Shown piece by piece: positions 50,940 through 64,000 of a stretch of 64,000 nucleotides of DNA. The position numbers and the translations under genes were made by a program. The notes beneath the pieces are model-generated. The model ran no database searches, had not been told where the DNA came from, and was given only the letters and a program-made list of their open reading frames with translations. The stretch comes from Saccoglossus kowalevskii (taxonomy: Eukaryota > Hemichordata > Enteropneusta > Harrimaniidae). Location of the stretch: NCBI RefSeq assembly GCF_000003605.2, contig NW_003141308.1, forward strand, positions 347,756-411,755. Direction: 5' to 3'. How positions within the stretch are numbered: position 1 is the first letter of the stretch; every line of letters starts with the position of its first letter.

Positions 50940-53248
50940 CACAAAAGAATATTTATTTGTCTGCACTAAAAGTTGACGACATTGCCTTGCAATATCAGAA
51001 TCGTCAGAAAGATTATTCGATATAAAGTGTCCAAGATTTTTGACCTTTTGAGCTTCATGGAGTATCTCAGTATTCAAAAGAAAATCCAGTAGCACAGAAT
51101 CCTTCATTTTATGTGATTTGAATATCATACTGACATTTTGATAATGATTGCTATAATACCATTGTGTTGTGTTTTTAGCCCCCACCCGGACAAAATCGAG
51201 GAGAGGCTTGTAGTTTCGCCTTCGCCAGTCCGTCAGTCCGTCCGGAAAAAGGGACCACCTATACAGATGCACGTTGTTTTACTTTTTTGAAAAGATCAAA
51301 TATGACCGACTGGCAGCCATTTTGATTGTTAATCATGGCTTTTGTCTGTCCATTGATATTTCTCAGAGATGCCTTGACTTCAAAGATACTGATTTCAATG
51401 ATACAAAAAAACAGTGAGGAGGTAAACATATTCACATGGATTTATTTCCTGATTTGATCAAAGATGGCTGCCTGGCGGCCATTTTGAATGTCAAAATCCT
51501 GTAAAATCCATTTTTGTGTGTGTTGTTATTATCATCATTTCTCGGAGATGCCTGGACCGATTTTGCTGAGACTTGGTACAAAGACAGAGTGACCACTGGT
51601 ACAGATGCACATTGATTTATTTTTTCAAGGAATCAATTAATGAGATCATTTGCATATTCAATTACTAATTTGAATTCTTGTTTAAAGAATTTGTGTTGAT
51701 ATCTTGGGAATTAATAGTCCAAATGAGACCAAGGTTGGTTTAGACTTACTTGATCTGTCAATATACGATATGTACTATGCAATATTGAGTTTCAACTTAA
51801 TTAACAAGTTTATGTGCATATTTAATATTTACTGAATTTCCATTTTCAATTGATTGTGATTTTTTTTTAAATTGATGCAAATTTTACCAAATTTAAAAGA
51901 GATGTCCTAGCTGTTAACTTTGAGTAACATACTTTTGATTTTCAACTCAATCTTCCTACCCGATTTTATACATATAACTTTAAACTTATTAATTCATATA
52001 TTTCATCTGACAAGTGGGGGCTCTTCATCTTCAGGTGACTTGTGTTCAAGTAGAATGTCATTGTTTGTCATATAAAATGGCCCTTTTATGTTAATACATA
52101 TAACAAAGGAAACAAATCTATTGTTAATGTTTTCTGTATATGGTCTTTATTCACAAATATTAAAGGCCTTCGGCCCATAAAGTGATTACAAAACAAAGAA
52201 CATTTGTGCGTTTGTATAGTAAATATTAAAATAAATCTGAAATTTCGTACCTAACATTTAATGTATGAAATTCATATTCACCAAGGTATTTCAAAATGAC
52301 ATCGTCATGTGATTTCATTAAAAGAATAAATTTGTTGAAAGACGTTTCCAGCAATGTCTAAAGGTTGATTCAATGAGTTTACTGCAACTAGGTAGTATAC
52401 CGATAGGACAATAGTTTCTTGCATCCAACGCTGAGGATCGGAGATATTCCTCGGTTCAATAAGCAGTTCATAACATGGGCAGCTATGGCATTCGCAGCGG
52501 GGATTACAAACTGAGAGTGAATGTGATCCTACCAATGGTTTCCCCAAATGCAAATTGAAACCTATATGCATAATATATATATATATTTCATCCTCACTTT
52601 GAGGAATGCTGTAAGTTATATATTTTGATTTGAGTTCAGTGGTTTGTGGCTGTTTTTTTCATAATTTATGTTTCATAAGTAAGCTTAATTGGCAATGTTA
52701 TATATATAGTTTGTCAAAAGACATTCCTCATGACTTCCAGAAAGTTATTGATTGTAAATACTGAAATCAAATTGTTTAAACTTATTTTTTGTTTTGAATA
52801 AACTGTTTTAGAATGCAGAATGATTGAGTGATTATAATATCGTTTTGAATAGTTCTAGAGTCAATGTAATAGTTCTTTAAAATTCTAACAGTAATAGTGT
52901 ATGAAACGAGATCATTTGATAAATATAGTAAATATTATAAGGCTTAGTGTACAACCTTGACTTAAATTATTCAGTGAGACCACCAGATGAAATTACACTC
53001 GAGTTACTGTACATTGAGCGGATAACCGACAAGAATTTGTCATGTATATCATATTTGATTTGTTTCGACCACAGAAAATCGTGGTGTATCGTGTAAAACA
53101 CTTTTGCGAAATCAATAAAAATGAATCGTTTTCTTTCAATTGTTAACGTTTGTTGCCATGGCTTGAAATGTGATAATGTTGCGACTTGTACTGTAGCCTC
53201 GCCGAAAAACACATTGCGCTTAAATAATATATTATTTTTTACGACCAC
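50940..53248 (-). mobile_element. Degenerate non-LTR retrotransposon remnant (RT), right arm
   Basis: Minus strand: FIFIDFAKVFYTIHHDFLW, HDKFLSVIRSMYSNS, SSGGLTE at 53248-52967. Far downstream come SVLLDFLLNTEIL, VKNLGHFISNNLSDDSDIAR and QCRQLL at 51165-50940, in the order of a CR1/Daphne-like RT. It mirrors the left-arm remnant but extends about 200 bases past the arm edge, so the duplication end falls within this element. It is interrupted by the insertion at 51178. Confidence 0.75.
51178..52021. mobile_element. Non-autonomous element with GCCCCCAC inverted ends
   Basis: GCCCCCACCCGGACAAAATC at one end and CAAGTGGGGGC at the other, inserted into sequence contiguous in the left arm. The interior has TCCGTCAGTCCGTCCGG, GAGATGCCTGGACCGATTTT and the repeated phrases GATGGCTGCCTGGCGGCCAT and ACAGATGCAC. 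This style is common in invertebrate dispersed repeats. No coding capacity. Confidence 0.55.
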
Positions 53249-53250
53249 AG

Positions 53251-54504
53251 AGGTTCAGAAATGAATTTAGGTTTTGTGTTAAAATCTTACTTGTTACAGA
53301 TAGAAGGGTAATTGTTCACATCAGAACGATCATCCTTTTTGTGCAGTAGCCAGATGATTGTTTTTGCACCAGATTGGTAGAAAGTTACAACTGCATGAAT
53401 AAAAGTATTAAGACATGTATTTTCAGTTATGTTTAGATGACTCTATTACAAGGTCATCGTGGCACGGAGTCTTGTTATTTGGCAAGCATCTGATAGACTT
53501 CTCAATTTCAAATATAAATATATTTTCATTTAAATCATGAAGCATATTATTATCACACTGGTCACAGTGCTCGTCGTGCAGTTGAGCGGCTTGCACAATT
53601 TATCGCACTGAATTAATGCCATGACCAAGCCAAACTATAGATAAAGGAGTCAATTATGACATTGAATGGGCTATTTGCATATATTAAAATGATCACTGTA
53701 AAAGAAAAACGCATTAGTTAAAATTACCAAACTCATCTCCCGTCGAGGGAGGGCGTAAAGGCCAAACACGTTCGAAATTAGTGACAAATGTCCAGTAAAT
53801 GCACCGAGGACAAATTACGTAAATGAATAATGAACACAAAGAATTGACAATATTTGAACAGCAAATATAAAAAAGTGTTGTTTATTCCTATCATTTTGCA
53901 GAAATTGACACGCACTGTTGGGTCGAATACAAATCATCATCCATCGTAATGCGATGCCAATGTAAATGCGATGGAGAACTGCAAACAGGTTAACGTGATC
54001 ACTAAAATATATACAATTTGTTGACATGTTAACCATGACAGGATAAACTCATAACATTTATTACACTAAAAAATTCAAACAAATATTGGAAAAATTCTAG
54101 ACTAAAAATTGGAGAATCCTAAACAAGCCATTGAAATATACTTCTATGCTCGAAAACGTGTCAAAGTGTTCAACTCCTCTAAGTAACTTTCTAAGATTTA
54201 TTAAATAGAAATTACAGCCTTGGTGTGGAAATTGTATTTATAAGGAGTGAACATAGCTCTTATTTTACGCATGTCTGAAATGAAATAAAATGTGGACAGA
54301 CATTTATATATAATCCCACTTCTTTGGCATTGTACTATGAATAGACTATGTACGTCCCCAGAACACAATATGATATGGAAATAAAAATCAGGCTATTGAA
54401 TATGTAATATGTAAGTAAACACGTGCAGATCCGATGAATGTTAGATTTATCAAGGTTTCGTTAGATTGATATACTGGTACAGTTAAGTCAATTCTTCTTC
54501 TCAA
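53251..54504. other. No gene seen; likely 3' UTR at the right end
   Basis: AT-rich. A minus-strand AATAAA at about 54058-54063 could end the MS4A-like transcript, giving a 3' UTR of roughly 440 bases. No other feature recognised. Confidence 0.35.
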
Positions 54505-58304
<3,800 letters not shown>

Positions 58305-58411
58305 CGTAATACTTGGCACTTATAGATGAAATGTCTCACTGGAAAACGATAAACAGTTTACATTTTAAATAGGTAACAATAAGTATTGTTGTGTTATGGG
58401 CTATAGTGTTG

Positions 58412-58573
58412 TTAAAGCGGGAGGGTCGTCACCTGCGCACGCGCGGGAATTTAGTCCCAAGCGATGATAATAACACACGCTAAAAACGCAAAGGCTCATG
58501 GGTAGACGCTTGTTTGTAAACAATGACACGCTATGGCCATCTCACGCATGCGCAGGTGACGACTCCCCAGCTT
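58412..58573 (-). mobile_element. TTAA MITE, family B (copy 2)
   Basis: TTAA-AGCGGGAGGGTCGTCACCTGCGCACG at one end and CATGCGCAGGTGACGACTCC-CCAGCT at the other. The interior is the reverse complement of the copy at 18864. It lies about 110 bases upstream of the MS4A-like start codon, probably within its promoter or 5' UTR. Confidence 0.75.
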
Positions 58574-59399
58574 TATTCTAAACACACTAGTAAGCGCTTG
58601 GCATGCCCTCTGAATTACTGTATTCCGTATATTATTTCAACGCACATGCGTGGTTGCGTTGTTCAATATTCAATCAAGCGTTACTAAAACAACGTGTTGT
58701 GTTTACATTAATCATTCTCGAGGATATAAAGCAATCAAACATATTAATAATCATTAGTTGAGTACAAATCCGTTTGTTTATTTACTATGAATTTAATCAA
58801 TTTCAAATTAAATCAATATTGATACAAATGAAAAACATACATACATGCCTTGAAATAGTGATCTTTGTAATTCCAGCAGGTATTATTCAAAATCTGAATC
58901 AACCGCAATAGTACTTTCAAATTATGCCAAAACTGACCCCTGACCTGATTGAGCACAGCCTTGTGTGCACATCCGCCATTGTAAAAAGGTTATACACTAA
59001 ATTTCTAATAGTATTTTAAAAGAATAGTTTCTCTAGTACCATATTTAATTAATCATCTTGAAATAAAAGCATGCTATCCCCTGCACAAAACGAATTTGTT
59101 CAAAATATGATGATGTGATTTCGTCAAAATTTTCACAAATATAAATAGCACGTACCAATACAAATGGGACAAAAACAAGTGAAACACAGTTGGTGAATAT
59201 AGAGGGCGATATGCTACTTAGATGAAACATCATACCCAGGTGTGAATTAAATTGATTGTCCACAATACAAAGAAGCAAGAATGAGACTATTTCAATCAGC
59301 ACAAACCTCAAATCAGCTTTTCAATATGTTAGATAACGAAGCAAGGTTTATATAAATTATGGGCAACATATATATATAGAACTGGCAGTTTATATTAAC

Positions 59400-59541
59400 G
59401 AAAGTGCCATATTCTAAACCAGTGTCAACAGTATATTTATTTTCATCTATTGTTATTTTTGTTTTGTTTCTTAGAATAGTATTTGAGTATGTTCTATTCA
59501 AAATGAATAATGTCAATAAAGGTATTATTATTATTATTATT
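59400..59541 (+). mobile_element. Possible LINE 3' tail
   Basis: ATGTCAATAAAGG followed by (TATTAT)n at 59521-59541, the same style of ending as the CR1/L2 copy at 33571. No coding remnant was recognised upstream. Confidence 0.3.
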
Positions 59542-60539
59542 GCACACTATAATTAAAGTTACTAAACCTACACATAATCCGTAAAAAGCTATCTCATCAT
59601 CGGTACACAAAGTAGTTATATACAGATGCGAACATTCTACAAATACTACAGAATATATCAAAATACAAAACAAACAATTAAAATTTAAAACAAATGGGGA
59701 AACAAATCACAGATCATTAAAAGAAGGATTCTGAAGGCGGCCATTCAATCATTAAGTCCTACAATACTGAATTAAATTAAGAGGCCTAGACTTTTTTGTA
59801 GAAGTACTTTTCAAACGTGAAACGCGCTTTTGCATTTATCAGTGATATATTGAGTAACTGTGACGACAAGAATTGTCATATAAATGTTATGTATCAGATA
59901 AAACTTTAATTTCACTTTCATCATTAACAAATATTGCCCGATGCAAACTTGGGCATATCATTGATGTATATAATAAATAAAAGTGATTCTAAAAATAAAC
60001 AACATTGTATGTACTGATCGATGACTGAGTACATCTAAACACAACACGCTGCTTTCTATATGAGAAATTTAAGGCGTCCGAGTGGATACTTAAAACAACT
60101 TGATTAATGTAAGAACAGTACATGGTCAATGCGGTTATATGCTTTACTATAATATATGACATCGTAAGCATTGACCAGCAGAACAGTGAGATTCGTAACA
60201 TGCTGCTGTTCATCGGCAATGGTGATAACTATATAAGAATAACTACGATCCCCGGAATTACGCTCACAACATTTAAAATAATAGTTGCCACACTTTCAAA
60301 TGCTTGGAAAAGATTCCCGAGAAAGAAACATTGACACAAATACTTTCCAAACGGGAATTGAAAAGCTACTTGCGCTTACGTAGCTACCAGAAAATTACTA
60401 CTGAGATTGTTTCAGCCATCCTTGGCAACCTTGGCCTTCCTTAATCTTCCTTCCTCACCTCATAAAAACTATTAATAACTACCGGTACGCGTTCTTTGTA
60501 TAATTACATACTCTTGTGCTAGATTCACATTTAAAAATA

Positions 60540-60660
60540 ATGTAATAATGTTTGAAAAATATTTTACACACATTTTAAAAGTCATTATTATCACAACACT
60601 TTGAAAAGAACTTTTACTCGACACATTTTGAAAAAGTGATAGACATGTTAACAAGTTGTT
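60540..60660. repeat. AAACACTTTT-type minisatellite unit, isolated
   Basis: ATTATTATCACAACACTTTG, CTTTTACTCGACACATTTTG and AAAAAGTG in the order of the unit found in the GT31 intron, but single-copy and outside the inverted duplication. Confidence 0.45.
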
Positions 60661-61780
60661 CTACTGACAACATAATTAAAAAAAAAACAGTATCAAAACT
60701 ATTGAGCGAAACACATCTGCAATGAAAAAAATACCTCGGAAAGAGTTTATGAGCAATATATATCAAATAATGAATAGATTACCACCATACATTGTAACTA
60801 TGATTCAGAATAAAATCAATAAAAAGCCAACTTTGAGTCATTGCAAGTTACAAGAAACAAATCACATAATCAAACAAGTTATTAGAGCAGGTTTGCGTAT
60901 AACGTAAAAAAACGACATAGTTTATTGGCAGAAGGACGTAAAACTTAGAAAAAATGTCATTGGCCGTAACTTGAATACCATACCACAAACAGGAAACAGA
61001 AAGTTTCGGTATGCATAGACGTGTCAGTATAGTCACCCATCCCGCGTGCATGTGACGAAGTCGTAATGTAGGTAAACTCACCAAAACCCGTCTACGCATC
61101 GGCGCAGGTTCTTGATTCATATCAGTCAGACATACGCTGCATCTAGCTCACTCCAAATTGTTATCTACTAGTATCAGTGTAGTATAAGGAAGTAAAAAAG
61201 CTACCCTCGTAATGGCGCCATGGGACAAATGATGACGACACCAAACGTTTTAACTCTGTGTCAAAGGTCACATAGTTCTTCGTCATATATACTGAACAAT
61301 AAACACTCATTGGCTCGATGCTGTCTAATTGAAGTTTGTAAACGAGATATACAGAGTTGTGCGACAGTGGACGTCGTATTTTACAAGTAGGTAAGGTTTA
61401 TATTGCCCCCCCCCCGTGAACTTCAGTTTATTTTCTATGAGACATGTATTTTGTAAATGTGTCTGTCTATTGTGTTAGCAAACATTCTTATCAGTGGGAT
61501 ACATGTACTTCCGATGGCTACGAGAAAAACGAGCATGTGTTCCGTGATCTGATCCGAGATGAGGGCTGATGGGTAATTTTTCAAATAATATTTAAATATG
61601 CATCCGCAATGTTAAAATTTTTATAATTAATTAATATTTTTCATTAACAGATACGCAATGAAACCATCGTCATTATTGCAAACGTTGCTAAATGTATTCT
61701 ATATCCCCCGTAGCGTATTTTACGCGTAATGACATAAGCTCGATTAAAAAAAGTTACTCTGAACATAATAATTATCAAAT

Positions 61781-61913
61781 TTAAAGCGCGGTGGTCGTCG
61801 CGCAGCGCGTGTTCGAATTTCATGTAAAAAAACAATGTATTTTACACGCGTTGTATACGTCGCTATGAGTCCCATATCGAACAGGACGCGGCACGACGAT
61901 TGTCGCCCTTTAA
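61781..61913 (+). mobile_element. TTAA MITE, family A short form (copy 3)
   Basis: TTAA on both sides. The left end is AGCGCGGTGGTCGTCGCGCAG. The right end read inward is AGGGCGACAATCGTCGTGCC. Nearly identical to 1393-1537, the best-preserved copy in the window. Confidence 0.8.
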
Positions 61914-62946
61914 ATATCTTGAATTCGCGGCTTGAGCAACACTCCAGTTCGCTGGTCATTATCGAAATGTACGTGCTTCACATACAAATGTATTCGCTGC
62001 TGTCGTAATTACAAACGTCTCCCAACTTACGATAGTTTAAAAAGCAGTAAATGTACGCAGTGGTTATTTTTTCTGTGCCGTGATGAATGTGTGACAGAAA
62101 CGTATTGTAACTATTAAATCGAATATGAATACATAATTATCAATACGCTAGTCAGTCGGGCTTTTGAATAATTATATTGTATACGAACGTGCGTATACAT
62201 GTGCGCAGTGATTCGGAATATGACAGGACACTAATCCGTCTGACTGCACATTTGGGTTGCGGTGATACGTGCGGTGTTCCGTGTGTAGTTGTTCTGTTGT
62301 TTCGTTTTCCAGCATACCCTTTACTATCATCACAGTCTCACACACGGTAACAGTTCTTGTCTGAGGTAGGCACGTATTTTGTTCATTTTATTCTATTCTA
62401 TTGAGTGTGGATCATGTTACGCAACACTAGCTAGCACCTACATAGGATAAGAAACTCTAGGCTTATTGTCGTCCGTAACTCGACGTCGGCTGAGAGGTGT
62501 ACATACACCTGTGGCGAAGTGTAGGATTATTGCCATGGCTGCCGATGGGTGTAAAGGTCTGAGTGGCGCACGGCGTCAATATTTATAATAATGCAACTTA
62601 GTTCGTCCGAGGAAGTGTATTTTCTCGTTACTTCCTTCCCACGCCATGGCGCTGGCTATAATACACAGCGTAGACTCATATAACGCACAACATAACATGT
62701 AGACCTATATACAGCCCCTTTGTATAATAACATACATTTATACTGACGTAAGCCTTGGCCATATATACACTCGCATAATAATTTATTTTATTGACAAAAA
62801 CACGGAAAAACAAACAACAGCAGAAACTGAAGACTGTATGCAAGTCTACACAGCACTCACACACCGGAAATTGAATGGTCGTCTTGACCCGTGTCGAGCT
62901 TGACTTGAAAATAACCTGCCACCCTTATATTATTACAGCGTGTGTT

Positions 62947-63183
62947 ATGCAGCTGACGATTACAGATTCGCCACAAGGAACCGTCCCATCTAATTCACAA
63001 CAGCGCTCACATGACACGGTGTCACTAGATCCGATAAGTCTAGATGAGTTTAAGACCAAGGCTGTGACATGCGGAGCCCTACAGATATCGCTCGGTGTCA
63101 TTCTTATATCTCTTGGAATTGCGTCTATTATCATAGAATGCTATATCTCGGAATTAGGAGCTCCTATTTGGTGCGGTGTCTTT
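62947..63183 (+). CDS. CD20/MS4A-like protein, first coding exon only
   Basis: Divergent neighbour of the gene at 54505-58304. The exon encodes a polar N-terminus (MQLTITDSPQGTVPSNSQQ), then TM1 CGALQISLGVILISLGIASI, and ends GAPIWCGVF at a GTAAGT donor in phase 0. That is exactly the position and peptide where exon 1 of its neighbour ends (APIWCGVF). An in-frame ATG 72 bases upstream (62875) would add 24 residues of less plausible sequence. I found no second exon before the window ends, so the gene probably continues beyond 64000. Tandem or inverted duplication of an ancestral MS4A gene is the likely origin. Confidence 0.75.
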
Positions 63184-64000
63184 GTAAGTGTTGTGTGTTT
63201 CTTTCCGTTTATTTAACGGTTGTTGTTGTTGTTTTCAACTCGAGTATAGTTAAGCACCACGAACATGCGCAGTAGTGTTGACTCACTTTTATAATGTAAT
63301 ACAGGCGTGCCGATCATGTTTCTCTGTTGGCACATGGGAGCAATTGTAAACTACAAACTACGTACTGTTCGGTGAATGTTGTTGTCACATCACAAGTATA
63401 AACTACGTTGCATAATGTCATGCATGTGATTATATAAAATAGTTAGAAATGTCAACACATCATTTGGTGTATCTTTCGCATGCATTGCAGTAACTTGACC
63501 AATGGTCGAAGGAACCCGCAAACACATAGGTAACTAAATGGCTTAGCCAATGAAAGCCTCTTTTTTAGATTTGGATGAAGGGTAAATGTTTTATAAATAT
63601 TTTATAATAAATTGGAGTGTATCCATGTAGCGCCATAAATATATCAATTAAATTAAATATAGTCAAAACTAAATTTCTTTTAATATCTTTATTTAACGTG
63701 TTAAATTAATCATTCAACGCTCGTCGTCGACATAGCTGACAGACTATTGCACCAGCAAGCGCAACCACAAGATCCCAGGACGAGCAATCAGTTTACTAGA
63801 GCAAAGTCCCTCTATCCCCGGTCTGGAAACGACTAGCGTTCTTTTGTCTCGAACCGCAGTGCGGGTAAACAAACCGTTCACACGCGGGCCGAGGGAGTCA
63901 GGAAGTCAGACAGATTACAATACCTTCAAAAGTTACCGTCATGCAAAGCGATACCTCATTGTATGACTTCACTTTGACTTAAAATTCGGGCAACCACTAC
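63184..64000. other. Intron of second MS4A-like gene or flanking DNA
   Basis: Follows a GTAAGT donor. I found no exon matching the FLITGVIGC-type second exon of the neighbour, nor any repeat. Confidence 0.4.

Larger units (their letters stand above)
35383..53050 (-). repeat. Right arm of large inverted duplication
   Basis: Mirror copy of 16717-26175, expanded to 17.7 kb. Extra material includes the R2-containing block and a nested duplication (36.3-43.6 kb), a LINE (44982-47946), an insertion at a TTAA (48992-49772), and an element with GCCCCCAC ends (51178-52021). Removing these leaves a collinear inverted copy of the left arm. Confidence 0.9.
58574..61780. other. Region between divergent MS4A-like genes, no clear gene
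   Basis: Contains a hydrophobic minus-strand frame (59045-59311, with SFLLLCIVDNQF and CVSLVFVPFVLVRAIYIC) preceded by a weak acceptor. I cannot assign it. Other short frames (60122-60334, 60722-60907) have no recognisable features. Confidence 0.35.

Noticed and set aside
52305-52571. Cysteine-rich peptide VCNPRCECHSCPCYE
   Set aside because: Not kept in frame in the left-arm copy and embedded in a dead retrotransposon region; likely chance.

Overview
The window is from an animal (metazoan) nuclear genome. It is AT-rich, has spliced genes with GT..AG introns, non-LTR retrotransposon copies, TTAA-flanked MITEs, long (AAAT)n microsatellites and three assembly gaps. The FoxQ2 gene, the CD20/MS4A-like genes and the retrotransposon types suggest a marine invertebrate, most likely a lophotrochozoan or an amphioxus-like animal; species cannot be fixed from the sequence.

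Layout. (1) 1-16.7 kb is gene-poor. It holds one apparently single-exon forkhead gene, FoxQ2, at 10.5-11.5 kb, several copies of a TTAA-flanked MITE family, and a small triplicated inverted-repeat motif. (2) 16.7-53.05 kb is one very large imperfect inverted duplication. The left arm (16.7-26.2 kb) is repeated in reverse orientation in the right arm (35.4-53.05 kb), with a 9.2 kb spacer between them. The left arm carries a two-exon beta-1,3-galactosyltransferase-type gene (GT31) on the minus strand, open throughout. The right arm carries its mirror copy: exon 1 is broken by frameshifts and stops, but the last exon is fully open. The right arm is longer because it gained a nested tandem duplication, a 3 kb non-LTR retrotransposon and at least two other insertions. 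(3) 54.5-63.2 kb holds two divergently transcribed CD20/MS4A-like four-transmembrane genes. The first could be reconstructed as six phase-compatible exons; only the first coding exon of the second was identified, and it probably continues past the window edge.

The genes do not form an obvious pathway: a transcription factor, a Golgi glycosyltransferase with a decayed duplicate, and a pair of four-pass membrane proteins. The most notable content is structural: the inverted duplication with one live and one dying gene copy, a (TTTA)n array abutting a splice acceptor, a probable one-base frameshift at the FoxQ2 C-terminus, MITE families with long and short forms, and an AAACACTT-rich minisatellite inside the GT31 intron.
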